DNA of 64,000 bases, taken from assembly GCA_963931925.1 (NCBI GenBank), contig OZ007580.1, forward strand, positions 9,301,001-9,365,000, in the 5' to 3' direction. The notes under the pieces are model-generated. The model searched no databases. It was not told the origin of the DNA and saw nothing but the letters and a program-made list of their open reading frames with translations. The stretch comes from Onchidella celtica. Taxonomy: Eukaryota > Mollusca > Gastropoda > Systellommatophora > Onchidiidae. Numbering within the stretch: the stretch's first letter is position 1; the number at the start of each line of letters is the position of its first letter. Made by a program: the position numbers and the translations under genes. Below are positions 23,721 to 34,364 of this stretch, in pieces.

Positions 23721-25517
23721 GTTCTTGCCTCTTCATCTTTTCCAAAAGAAATATGAGTAGGTCATGTCCTACTTTTTGACAATTAAGCTTTGTAGAGAAG
23801 ATCTTCCTCAGTCACTTTTTTCGTGCCAGAATGTCACTTTCACTTTCCTGCTGGACTTGAGGGCACTGCGTGTAGCCTACGGCCTAGATATTGGTGCCGT
23901 TATTCGAAATGCAGGAATATTGCCAAATTGGATTTGAGGAGCTGGTAAATGGAGTACTGGTCTCATCTGGTCACTGGCGTTTTAGGTCGATGGCAAGAAG
24001 GGTCGTGATATGTTTAATATTTCACAGATATTATGGGCGCGGAATTATACTTCATTTTCGAATGCTACCGAAGAAGATAAAATCCCGAAGTCAAATGCAT
24101 GCCCAGTAACAGCATTTAAACACAGACAAACCTGCAGATCTAAAGTCTATCTGATGTTTTTTTGGCTGTTGGTAAGCTTAATTTTAATGTAAACATGAGG
24201 ATGTTATAATATGTTGAAAACCAGGGACTGTTTCAGATGATCTTGGTAGCGCTGTCAATTAAATAGGTCGCGCAGTCTCAAATTTGGCATCCAGAAAGGA
24301 AAAGTCTTCCCAATAACGATTTTCATATTCTATAGTCGTTGGATGATAATGGCGGTCAGACCATTATAAGTCTATTTTTGCAAGACCAATATCGAAAACA
24401 GACCACCTAAACACAGCCCAGAAGTAGTAGTATTGAAGTAACATTGGGAAGTACGTGAAGAGAATTGTCTGCTTCGAATGAAGAGAAAAGTGAAAAACAA
24501 GGATAGGAACCAGAGAGCCAAGATCTGTTTTTTCTAGCCCATTTATCCAATTTGTTCCTGATTTCTGTTTATCTAGTTGGTAACCACTTGTCTAGACGCG
24601 GAGCTTCCCTGGCCAAACTCGATTATTTGACTATTTTGCGTATTCTGGAGAACGATTTCGTCTGTGGAGATAAAACGACGTAATCGACACACTGTAGAAT
24701 TCTCTGGACTAGGAAGTGTAGGTTTTATTTATTTATCATTATTTTTGGTCTGTATCCATTTTTATTCTTTCTGTATGAACCTGTAGAATGAGGCACAAAG
24801 ATTGTTCCTACGGTCAGCGGTCACTGACACAGTGTGAGTGTGTAGATAGCCACAGAGTCCAGTTCAGCATCCGATTGCAATAACTTGCCTTTTTTTTTAC
24901 CCCAAAAGAGGAAGAAGGGATTTTGTAAGAGGATGAGGCACAGCCGACCATCACTACGCCCTCACGTCCCGGGATTCTTAATTTAGCCGATGGCAGCCGC
25001 CTTGTCTTGTTTCAATCTTGGCACAAAGTATCATTGATCGTTGGTCACGAGTGGGACCATTGACGGGGTGGGCCGGCCCGCCCGCCCCGTCCCTCAGTCT
25101 GCTATTGGTTCTGTTGCCTCTTTTTTTTTTTTTTTTCGAAACCCCAGCCCGGTTTTTGGGCTAGTACTGAGATGAGTCGAAATGTTTTCCTCTCTTTCCA
25201 ACAAACCACTCTCTTTGGGGGGGGGGGGGGATCGGGGATCCCCCTTCCTCCATTTTACTCGAGCGTGCCTCAACTCCTTTTTTTTTTCCGTTGCCAGAGT
25301 GATCATAATTTAAAGCATCGGCTTCTGCTAGTGGAGCAGCTGGCAAAATAATAATTATTATGTGGGCCTAGCCGCTGTGTGACACTTTGTTCTTGTACGT
25401 ACTTCTGTGGGTTTTTTTTCCTTTTTTGTATAAGAGAGACTTTCAGATTTTGCATGAGTACGTCGTTCATTCCGTGTGTCATTCTGCTTGTCTTTCATTC
25501 CTCCACTGGTCCCTTCT
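23721..25517. other. Non-coding stretch
   Basis: No gene is recognised. It contains poly(T) near 25121-25136 and a 14-base poly(G) at 25217-25230 followed by ATCGGGGATC. Confidence 0.5.
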
Positions 25518-26018
25518 GCGGGTGGTTGGTGAGCGCTTCCGGTGGGGTCTCCTTCTATCCCAGTGTTTCTCAACGTGGACGATTTTGATTTGCGGAGGGG
25601 GGGGGGGGGGCGAAAACGATAAAACAATTTGGGGGGCAAGTGCATTGCAGTCACTGACTTGTTGAACAGCACTTGTAGATAGGTTTTATGAACGTAAAAG
25701 GCCCTTTTTTTTTTTTTTAGGACAGTTGATAAAGAATGAATAATCAACACGCCTATTGGCAGAAATAAGGCGTTGAGAAACGAATTATCACAATTTGTGC
25801 GCAGTCTGTCGTCCTGTGAAATGTATCAATTGGGTTTGAGTATGGATGTTTTGTTTTTGGGGGGCGGGGGGGGGGGGCGATTGCCTGAAAAGGTTGAGAA
25901 CCACTGTTCTGTTCTATCGTATCATTCAGCTAGAACCGTCTATCGTGTTACTTCCTTCTAGTTCTAGCTCAACATGGCGGTTGTCGAGTCGACGTACTTT
26001 CTCCAAACTCAAACTCCT
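25518..26018 (+). repeat. Dispersed repeat family R, copy split by a hAT-like MITE
   Basis: The left half (25518-25560) has GCGGGTGGTTGGTGAGCGC and GGTGGGGTCTCCTTCT. The right half (from about 25907) has CTAGTTCTAGCTCAACATGG, AGTCGACGTACTTTCTCC and AAACTCAAACTCC. The uninterrupted copies at 15.04 and 26.35 kb show that the halves belong together, so the MITE between them is the younger insertion. Confidence 0.8.
25561..25906. mobile_element. hAT-like MITE, copy 1 (nested)
   Basis: The termini are CAGTGTTTCTCAAC on the left and, inverted, CAGTGGTTCTCAACC on the right, the CAGNG...TTCTCAAC pattern of many hAT-derived non-autonomous elements. The flanking 8-mers TTCTATCC (25553-25560) and TTCTGTTC (25907-25914) agree at 6 of 8 positions, as expected of an aged 8-bp hAT target duplication. 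The 346-bp body has no transposase and contains poly(G) near 25597-25610 and 25864-25877. It shares GCAGTCACTGACTT and GTGAAATGTATC with the 41.2-kb copy. Confidence 0.85.
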
Positions 26019-26349
26019 TTTGGCTCCCTTCAAAAAGGGGGGTGAGGGGGGGGGGGGAATAGGAAAAAAAATTCGAGAATTGGAAGTCGAACATGATGAA
26101 CACACTTTTTTAAGTCTGCTAATTTGGTCATGTTGAGAAACCCCGCCAGTATATTGATCCAAACGGGAAGTTGACCCGTGTGAGGTTGTGGCGTGGACAG
26201 AATTGTAGTATAGGTTTCCCATGCATACAAATTGCATGATCTAGTGGAGGAAAGGCGTGGGCCTGGAAGGAAAGAGGTAAAGTAACAAATTAGAATGCGT
26301 GGCGTTTGGGTACCTGAGGTGTATTCTTAATTGGATTTGAGTAAGGGAG
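26019..26349. other. Non-coding link between two family R copies
   Basis: It contains a poly(G) tract near 26046-26058 and no recognisable gene. A TTGAGAAACCCC near 26132-26145 recalls a hAT end but has no partner. Confidence 0.4.
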
Positions 26350-26482
26350 GCGGGTGGCTGGTGAGTACATCAGGGTAGGGTCTCCACCCGTCACAGTACT
26401 CGGCCTGTCGTCTTGCTTTTACGTAGCACAATATAAGCGTTTTCATGTCGACGTGCTTTCTTCAAAGTCAAAACTCAGTGGA
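26350..26482 (+). repeat. Dispersed repeat family R, uninterrupted copy
   Basis: It has CGGGTGGCTGGTGAGTAC and GGGTAGGGTCTCCACCCGTC, then ATGTCGACGTGCTTTCTTC and AAGTCAAAACTCAG. It is the closest complete relative of the split copy just upstream, which lies in the same orientation. Confidence 0.75.
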
Positions 26483-26730
26483 GTAGGAGAGACAGAAACT
26501 GTTTAGTTCACATCACCTTCCTCCCACACATTTGTTTCTTTTGTCTTCAGCGCCCTCCCTTCACCTTCACCCCCCCCCCTCCCCAAATTGTTATTTTTTT
26601 TTTTGGTCATAAAAAAAATTCCTTACAGTTACACGATTTAGTGACGAATACAATGCGTTGTTATGTTCTTGTAAGAGCTTTTCACTTGTTCTATTGTTTT
26701 TGTGTAAATTTGGAATCGAGCATTTTCCTG
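26483..26730. other. Non-coding spacer
   Basis: Contains a C-rich run near 26568-26584 and T/A homopolymers near 26593-26620. No gene seen. Confidence 0.5.
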
Positions 26731-27273
26731 ATATGTGAGTGTGCATGAGAAAACCCGGTATAAGTCGGCAGAGCTGATTTTGAGAAAAACGGCTTTGAAG
26801 TGAAAATATGGGTCCGACACAAACCTCAAACTTGGCTGTTGTTTAGGGGACCGTGGCATGTTACAGGGTAAACTGTAGACGAGCAGTAAACACTACTCAC
26901 TGTGATCTCTATAACGGCTTTGTAATTAGACTACGGCCTCCTAACAAGATCCAAAAACTTCCGACTCGGCTGTTTGCTAGGGGACCGTGGCATGTTACAG
27001 GGTAAACTGTAGATGAGCCGTGAACACTACTCATTATGATCTCTATAACTGCTTAGTTATTAGACTACGGTCTCCTAACAGCAATCACTCCAATATTACT
27101 TGGTCAATTAGCTATGGCCACTAATACGATTAAATGCCGTTTTCTCAAAATCTTGTTTTAGGGGGATCATTGTCTTCAATTTATCAGAAATGTCTTGTCT
27201 TTTATTATATGTACAGAACTCAAAATGTCATGTTGCCGACTTATACCGGGTTTTCTCATGCACACTCACATAT
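26731..27273. mobile_element. TIR element with perfect 40-bp inverted ends
   Basis: Positions 26731-26770 are the exact reverse complement of 27234-27273; the arms contain GAGAAAACCCGGTATAAGTC. A second, imperfect inner arm pair (TTTTGAGAAAAACGGC near 26778 and GCCGTTTTCTCAAAA near 27136) lies further in. The element is 543 bp and its middle carries a tandem duplication (26818-27082). No transposase frame exists, so it is a non-autonomous DNA transposon or foldback element. Flanking duplication is not obvious; the tips overlap ATAT. Confidence 0.88.
26818..27082 (+). repeat. Tandem duplication, about 134-bp unit, inside the TIR element
   Basis: GGGGACCGTGGCATGTTACA followed by GGGTAAACTGTAGA occurs at about 26846 and again at about 26980, with TAGACTACGGYCTCCTAACA closing both units. 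Divergence is roughly 10 percent, so the duplication is not very recent. Confidence 0.92.
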
Positions 27274-27604
27274 GTCAATGGATGACGCTGAATGCTGTTG
27301 TGCAAGTATCCAATCGGTAGTGATAGATTAATTGAGACCTGTCAGATAAATGGGGTGTACATTTTTTATCACGCACTCTGCTTCAAACAAAGGAAATGCG
27401 TTGATGGGTCTCATTTTAGAAACCATTCAAATTACGCCTTTGTGTGACGCGAATGAGACGGCGATTTGTGGTCGCATTGGCAAAACGATTGAAGTGTTGC
27501 CAAACACGATCGCAGACTTGCGCCATGCTGGTGTCCACACACAATTTATTAAGTGAGACAAACCTGCTTGTTTTTACACCTTTCATTGCATTGGCTTTTT
27601 TTCC

Positions 27605-27931
27605 CCTTGGGCTGTGGATGCGTGTCATGAAATTCGCTTTCAGAAATGTTCACTTTTTCTTGGCTGTAGCTGTGAGTCAATGAAATGCGATTTTCAGAAA
27701 TGGACACTTTTCCATGGGCTGTGGCTGTGAGTCCGTGAAAGGCGATTTTCAGAAATGGACACTTTTCCTTGGGCTGTGGCTGAGAGTCCATGAAATGCGA
27801 TGTTCAGACATGTGCACTTTTCCTTGGGCTGTGGCTGAGACTCCACGGAATATGATTTTCAAAAATGTACACTGTTCCTTGGAGTATGGCTATGAGGCAA
27901 TGAAATGCTTTTTTCAGAAATGTACACTTTG
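27605..27931 (+). repeat. Minisatellite, six units of about 55 bp
   Basis: Units start near 27605, 27659, 27712, 27767, 27822 and 27877. Each carries CTTGGGCTGTGGCTG, a GAGTCNATGAAATGCGA block, then TTTTCAGAAATG and CACTTTTCC. The last four units are exactly 55 bp apart. Overlapping frames on both strands (111 and 80 codons) reflect the repeat and show no known protein repeat. Confidence 0.95.
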
Positions 27932-28255
27932 TTTTGAGTTTCAGGTCAATTCAAGCTCCCAAGCCCAAATTTTTCCTGATTACCACTTTTGCCGCTTAAA
28001 AACTCCATGTAATTCCCCGCCGGCTGCATTAGGGCTAAAGATGGAATAATGTGGAATGGTGCCATCTGTTTAGAATGCGGTCTGCACAACTTCATCACTA
28101 CCAGAGTGCAGTGTTTTGAAAATCGTTACATAGATCCCGATGGGAACATACGATCTGAAATCAAAAAGACTCCTCCCCTACCCCCACCTTAAAAAACAAA
28201 CAAAAAACCGCTGCACTGGGTTGGGTTAAAATGAACCACATAGGTTATCCCACCA
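27932..28255. other. Non-coding spacer
   Basis: No gene or repeat recognised apart from an A-rich stretch near 28188-28207. Confidence 0.5.
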
Positions 28256-28369
28256 GTGTGTCATGACATCGATCGTCGATATACAGACAGTAGCACGTCA
28301 TACCCGTGGGACTCTTGTCTGTTAACAGAATTATATGCGTACATGTGCGAGATAGAGTGTTGGCATTGG

Positions 28370-28480
28370 GGTAGAATTAACAGGGCGAGGAGAGGAGCCC
28401 AGACACATGGACAACATACACCACTCCATCACTGGGACCAGTCGAATGCACCGACTTCCATAAAGGAGGCCATCCATATA
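28370..28480 (+). pseudogene. Possible remnant of a Penelope-like or related retroelement
   Basis: In one plus frame the translation includes HHWDQSNA and IKEAIHIK, separated by four residues. In retroelement proteins with a C-terminal GIY-YIG-like region I recall an H..(I/L)..W(D/E) segment followed some 15-25 residues later by (K/R)EAI.IR. Here the spacing is shorter and the usual NRDEG continuation is missing. If real, this is a deleted and decayed fragment. It could also be chance within a 128-codon frame (28256-28642). Confidence 0.3.
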
Positions 28481-31044
28481 AAGTACTTATGTTCAATCTT
28501 GGCGACTTTGACACCCTCCCCTTCCACCCCACCCCAATGTACGCTGACACAAAAGACTGGCAAAACTGTCATTGTTGACATGGTAATTGTATGGAATATG
28601 TATTTTTTTCTTTCTTTTCTTTTAGAGAGAGGGACAGACTGAGGGGCCATTTTGCCGTATGAAAGGTGACAATGCTATGAGGTCAAAAGAAACGTTTAGA
28701 TTTGAGGCATCTATAATTTGTCCACCCCTTCCTTCTCCCCCACCCTCTGGCCCATTTGGAGGGGGGGGGGTGAATTGCGATTTTCATATTAAAAAAGAAA
28801 GTGTGCGAATACGCTGCACACACATACCTACACCCAGGCCTGTATTGACTGCTACTTTGTTTTGGCTTCCCTGCAAGACGTTGTTCTCTTCCAGAAATGA
28901 GAGAGACACATTAGGATTGCATTCTGGCTGGTCGGTGCCCATTCGTGAAATTCCCTGCGGACGTTCCAATTCGTATTATTGCTTTGCTTTGCATTGCTCC
29001 CCTTGTTGTTTTATGTCTATTTTGCCCTCTTTGGTAAATGGGGAGAACCAGGCGTCATTGGGAGGAGAGCAGGGAGGGAGGGAGGGCGGATCGATAATCC
29101 GACGTTCTGGCTTCGGGCGGTGGCTGTTTCGTGATGGTAGTAAGGCTGTCAGCCAAAGTGGCCTGTCTGTTGGTCCGGTTGCCCGGCCCGGTCCGGCCTA
29201 ATCTGTTCTCTTGCTTGTTGGACACGTCCATTGACTTGCTCATAAATACACGTTGCTCACGGCACGTGTGTGCTGGCATCACGCAAGGCCGCCGTCGGCA
29301 AGTGTGAAGTTATTTCATCCCAGGAAACTGTAGCCGTTTGTGTTTGTCTGTTATCACGGCATAAATTTGTTCACTGTGATGAAATATTCCAATGTGTATT
29401 TCTGTGATGGAGTCGTCATCTTGCATCAAGTAAGTATAAACATGGATCTTTGTATGCTGCCACTTCTGTTTTGCCTAGGGTTAAAAGCCATCGTATACGA
29501 CCTGGTTCAGGTACAGAGTCATCGATGATTAGTATAGTGATAGCGTTTCGTTTCTCTCATTCTTTGCTCTTCATAGTTGTCTTCATGTGATCTTTCTTCC
29601 TTAATATGCATTTCCCCTGCTACACTTTATATTTTGTTCCTGTCCCAATCCCCAACCCCTGTTTTTTCCAAGAATATTTAGTTTTCGGTTTTCAATTTTG
29701 TTGTACTTCTAAATAGTGGATCAGAGTGAAATTTATTCGACGTCCATGCACTGTGAATGCCAGGCTGTGGTGCCAAAACCACCCATGCACTATTCTATTG
29801 CCGAGATGACAGAGGTTGCATGTCAGTGTGGTGGTGAAAGAATCCACATGTGGTACGATATTGTGGACATGACGCGGTGGTGAAGTGTTATTTGCAGCAA
29901 AGTTTGCAACTACGCCAAGATAAGAAGCGCCCCTGCCAGGCACTGTTAAAAATTTTAACATGCACGACAAATTTATCACCTTTGGAAGATGAGTCATAAT
30001 AGAATCAAGGTTGATTGACAGCGAATCAATTTTAACGGGCTATTCAAATGCCTTTGACACTTTTAAATATTTACCTTGCCCTGACCCAATTCTGTTTGAG
30101 TAATTGAGTCTTTGTGCTTTCGACATGAGTGTGCGCCATACATGTACTTTTGTGGATTACATTGCCTTAAGATCACACGTCCGTCTGGTCTGTCATCCAT
30201 ATCGTCCTAGGAAAATTAGGAAAGCCATAAAGCGGGAGCTTTGACAGTCAAGAGTGCGTGTAAAACGTGTAATGTCGAAATGACGTCATCAACAATAGCA
30301 GTTGTCCCGGGGAACAGCATTCAGTTTGCGTAAATCCTTACTGTGGAAGTGTTAAGCAAGTCTGGGGACAAATAGGATTTGCTGGAGACTGTAGCATAAG
30401 AGTCCGGAAATATTGATGCAGACTGCAAAATTGCTACAAACAAAGGAAGAGAGAGAATGAGAGAGAGAGAATTTCAAATGAAAGAGCTGATGGAAGTAGT
30501 TACGTGTACAAAAGTAGCCGTGCCAGATTATAACCCTGGGCAACTATATCGCTTGTCATAGCGTAGGGAAGGAACTCAAGAAATTATGCAGGACGTTTAG
30601 AGGGGATGAAAGATGAAAAAGTTATTGACAAGCAGCGCCATAACTCTCCAGCCAAAATGTCAGGTACAGGGTGTTGTTGGCTGATTACTAATGCAGCGCA
30701 CGAGTTCTTTGATCTCTTGTAGCGGTCGGGATATTGTTGTTGTATTGTGCACCCCAACCTCGTGCAGTTCCCAGCCGGGATTTCATAGCACAGCAGCTAA
30801 CCCATAGCAATAATATGGGCCGTTATGAGTACAGTGTTCCTGGTAATGAGTCGTTTATTGGGGGCCTTGGCACTTTTATAATCGAATATCACCAGTCAGG
30901 GTTCACACCGACCAGCAGGGCAAGATGAGGCTGGAGCAGGGAAGGCTGTGGAGTATTAAGGCATACAAGATAGAAAGCAAACGTGAGTCTGCGAGCACAA
31001 CTAGAACATTAATAAATATAGGTACGGTAACTCACTCTACAGCC
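28481..31044. other. Non-coding stretch
   Basis: No gene is recognised. A 180-codon plus frame (28659-29201) contains poly-Pro/Gly stretches from homopolymers and no domain. Poly(G) lies near 28761-28770 and a short (GA)n tract near 30446-30471. Confidence 0.5.
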
Positions 31045-31212
31045 GGGTTTTCCTGTGTACGGAACCATCAAAAACCCGTCAAGTAGTGAAATAGAAAGAA
31101 TATTTTTATCAGTACGGGAACGCCATTTCTGTATAGATGGAAACATTCTTTCTATTTCCTACTTGATGGATTTTTGACGTTTCCGTTGCCATTTCCGTAT
31201 ACATGAAAACCC
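31045..31212. mobile_element. Foldback/MITE element of 168 bp
   Basis: The left arm starts GGGTTTTCCTGTGTACGGAA and the right arm, inverted, starts GGGTTTTCATGTATACGGAA. Further in, CAAGTAGTGAAATAGAAAGA pairs with CAAGTAGGAAATAGAAAGA. Almost the whole element folds on itself, apart from about 16 bases missing from the left arm. No coding frame is present. Superfamily is unknown. Confidence 0.85.
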
Positions 31213-31598
31213 AATTACTCGACCCTGGCGCTATCCAAATATGAACTGTCGTCCTATGTAGACATCGAAACAGCCCCGAGGACGCAGTTTGAAGAGCGTT
31301 TGTAAAATTAGACAGTGTTAGTAAGATGGACAGACGCAATCCACAGCAGCCATTTATAAAACTTTTAAAAAAATCCTTAAAGTGTGTGGGGGGGGGGGGG
31401 GCCTCTATTTTTTTTTATTTTTTTTTGTTTAGTAGAGAACGTCCACTTTAGGGTCTTTGTACATGATGGAAACCAGCAGCGTACTACGTAGAGAAACTTT
31501 TTTTTTTTTCCAAACGGAAGACAAACAGACATCCTGAGAAAAAGGCTGTCTTCTACAGCTTGTGTGTGTGTGTCGGAGGCTATTACAATGATGCTATA
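31213..31598. other. Non-coding spacer with G and T homopolymers
   Basis: Poly(G) at 31388-31401 and poly(T) at about 31409-31426 and 31499-31510. A (TG)n tract lies at 31560-31572. Confidence 0.6.
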
Positions 31599-31893
31599 GA
31601 CCCTTTTCATTTACCGTCCTCCATATCACGTGATATGGAAACAAAATGGCGGCGTGCCCCACTTTGTAGGGCGGAAGCGGTGGACAACGGTCGAACGATG
31701 CCATCCTCTTGTTGGGCACTCAACTGTACAAACCCTTTACGTGCTGGTTCTGGTATAAAAATGCATCTTTGCTTTGAATGTGCACATATTCAGATGCCAT
31801 CACCAAGGCAAGTTGAGGTTTTTGCCCTACACGGTACTTTTCGAAGCCGTGCGGCTCCCCGCAAACAACCGTAACGCGGAAGTTGAAAGGGTC
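31599..31893 (+). mobile_element. Deletion derivative of a THAP-domain DNA transposon
   Basis: The ends are roughly inverted: GACCCTTTTCATTTACCG on the left and, inverted, GACCCTTTCAACTTCCG on the right. A perfect 18-bp palindrome, CCATATCACGTGATATGG (31621-31638), sits just inside the left end, followed by AAAATGGCGGC. Downstream lies the start of a THAP zinc-finger frame. THAP domains occur in P-like and Kolobok-like transposases. At 295 bp it cannot encode an enzyme. No clear target duplication was found. Confidence 0.6.
31698..31874 (+). pseudogene. Truncated THAP zinc-finger coding fragment
   Basis: From the ATG at 31698 the frame reads MPSSCWALNCTNPLRAG..GIKMH. THAP domains (C2CH zinc fingers) begin with Met-Pro or a similar start, a C-x2-4-C pair, a following CxN(R) and then G..FH(R)FP. 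Here the two cysteines, the Asn and the G-I-K-M-H equivalent are visible, but the FP and the second metal-binding half are lost and the frame continues without homology for about 35 residues. It is a decayed transposase 5' end inside the TIR element rather than a host gene. The length (58 codons) is below the roughly 80-90 residues of a complete domain. Confidence 0.5.
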
Positions 31894-32655
31894 CTTAATG
31901 GGGGTAGAGGATTAACATAATAAAATGTAAGCACCTAAAACGTCGTAACTACGTGATAAAAAAAAAAAGGAAAGTTTGCAATGCCTCGAGTTTGGATGAT
32001 AAATCACTTGGACACATCCACTCTGGACAAAATTCAGTCATTAATAGTATTCATTTACCCTTGGGGGGGGGGGGGGTCGAGGAGAAAGGAAAATACGGTC
32101 AGAAAATTAGTTCCTCGCCTTTCTGTACACATTGCCGGGCGAAATCAACCTGGGCCATCACATCGATGTATTGTCTGAGTCAACGGGCCAACAGTACACA
32201 GAAATTGTGCACACTACAACAATGTGTGGAGGCCGATATCTTCAAAAATGCATAGCCGAACTGTCAATTGCCAAGGTTTGGGGAACCATTACGGTACAGT
32301 GGTCTCTGGAGTCTTCCCGGTGGTCCCTACTGCAATGGCGGATTGTGGTGTCTCAGCGGGGTGATGATCAGGTTAAGTGTTCCATTGACTTGTAACGCTT
32401 GACGTGTCGACATGACCAGAGCCGCTAATGCTGGCAGTAACCGCATTTCCATACACAGCTGCGTATTCTGCGCGTAAATTGTGACTCATTCGCCGCTGCA
32501 GGCGTGAGAAACAAGTTATAAATGATAATAGTGCCGAGCGCATTGTTTATAAATATTCAGCTGTATGCAATTTCCATATCGCATGGCAGTCGTAATGTGT
32601 GTGTATTTTATTCTCCGTTCCTGTATGTTTCTCGAAGGCTGTTTTTGTGACCTTT
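31894..32655. other. Non-coding spacer
   Basis: Poly(G) at 32063-32076. Short open frames (to 100 codons) around 31953-32255 lack recognisable motifs. Confidence 0.5.
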
Positions 32656-32659
32656 GATT

Positions 32660-32990
32660 GCTTCTCTCTCTCTCTCTGCCTCTCTCCCTCTCTCTGTGTC
32701 TCACTCTCCCGTTTCTGTCTCCCTCTGCGTGTCTCTCTTTTTCTTTCTCTTACTCTCTCTCTCTCTTTCTCACACACACACACACTATCTGTCTGTCTGT
32801 CTGTCTATCTCTCTTTGTTTCTGTTTGTATAGCTTTCTTTTTTGTTTGTCTGTTTCTCTCCCCCTCCCCCCTTCTTTTCTGTCTCTCTTTCTCTCTTCTC
32901 TCTCGCCCCCTCTCTCTTTTATGTAGTTGTCTGTCTGTCTCTTTCTCCCTTTCTCTCTCTCTCTCTCTCTGTCTCTCTGTCTTTGTCTCC

Positions 32991-33028
<38 letters not shown>

Positions 33029-33029
33029 A
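32660..33029. repeat. CT-rich microsatellite block
   Basis: Impure (CT)n with CTGT, CTTT, CACA and CCCCT sub-tracts. Long Ser/Leu frames on the plus strand (to 165 codons) and Arg/Glu frames on the minus strand are repeat artefacts. Confidence 0.97.
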
Positions 33030-33928
33030 GCATCAAATTCCCCCATCGTGTATTTACCCAATCCCATTGTGATCGATCGCCTTCATCCTTCCCGAACACG
33101 CCGTCACTGCGGTGCGTTTACATTGTCTTGCATCTTCCTTGACGTCTTATATTGATCATCTTTACATCCCTGACGTTCATCAGCCCAGTCGGCGTTTAAC
33201 TTCTTCAACATAATGCTATGCTCCATCCCCCCTTCCCTTTTCTTCTGTCTAAAGCTTTTTACCCATTCCATCCTCTTGCTTTCCCCTCACCCCCAACCAT
33301 CTACGGCCCTAGCCCATGTTTCTACTGTCCCTCGGAAATTTCGAGTATTTCTCGAGTTTTCTGTCCTCGCCATCCCCAGATAGTTCTCTTCCTGCGTTCT
33401 CCTTTCAGCCCCCCCCCCCCATCTCCGCTTTCTTCTCTGTCTCACTCTATCATTCCTTCAAATGAAAATCTGAAAGCTGCCATTGTCCCCACTGTGACCA
33501 AGTGATTTCCCTGTCATCTCCACTGTCAACACAAACCTTCAGGATTTTCTACCACTAGATCGTTCTCCGTCAGCCTCTTCTCCCACCCCCCTCTCAAATG
33601 ATCTTATCCATCAGCTCCTCACTTCATCGACTGATTTTCCTTGCCATTTTCACTGTGAGCTCATTAGTTATGCTTTTGTATAAGTAACCTACCAGTTCTC
33701 AGATTATCTAACTCTTTCCTTTCCTTATTTTTCCTTTATTTACTTGCACTATCGTTTATTCTCCCAGTGCTACTGTGTGTGTTTTATTTTCTCAAGTTTG
33801 TTTTCTTTAATCTCTTTTGTTCGTCCTTCATAGATCTCATACAGTACTAAAGACCTGCATCTCGTTTACTTTTACATGTTAGAAGTAAACGCGGGAAATC
33901 TAAAAATAAGTGTTCTCTTGACAGACGA
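33030..33928. other. Pyrimidine-rich non-coding stretch
   Basis: Strongly C/T-biased plus strand with a poly(C) run at about 33410-33420. No gene seen. Confidence 0.5.
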
Positions 33929-34364
33929 TCATCATAATTATTATAAAAGAAGCAGGGACTCCAATGTAATCATGAAAGGATTTTTAACCACTCGGCCATA
34001 AGTTCACCAAATTATCATATCATTGCGTTGAATGGGGTTATGATATACGTGGGCCTATTTTAAAAGGTCTTGAAGTTCGTTATATTTTTAACACTTCCGT
34101 TGATTTTGAGCCGCACCTGAGTTGAACAGAAGAAAGTGTCCAGACATTTTGAGCCGGAAATACGAAGACGCTTTTTCTTTGAGTAGAATTAAAACATCCG
34201 AGAGGAAATTTCGTAGTCCTCCTTAACCATTGATGATCGAAACTCCACTTTAAAAACATCTGAGAGGAAATTTCGTAGGCCTCTTCAAACATTGGGAATC
34301 GAAACGCCACTTTAAAAAATCACACCTGTGTATTCCCTGAGTCAGTGGGCCAACTGGAATCATT
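33929..34364 (+). repeat. Dispersed repeat family Q, plus copy with internal 62-bp duplication
   Basis: Matches the reverse complement of 42305-42671 along its length. Shared blocks include CCAATGTAATCAT, GGATTTTTAACC, TATTTTAAAAGGTC, GAGTTGAACAG and GTGTATTCCC followed by GAGTCAG. Within this copy GAGAGGAAATTTCGTAG occurs twice, 62 bp apart (about 34200 and 34262), a local duplication absent from the other copy. No TIR or coding frame was found. Confidence 0.88.

Noticed and set aside
28659-29201. 180-codon plus-strand open frame
   Set aside because: Pro/Gly runs come from C and G homopolymers; no family resemblance.
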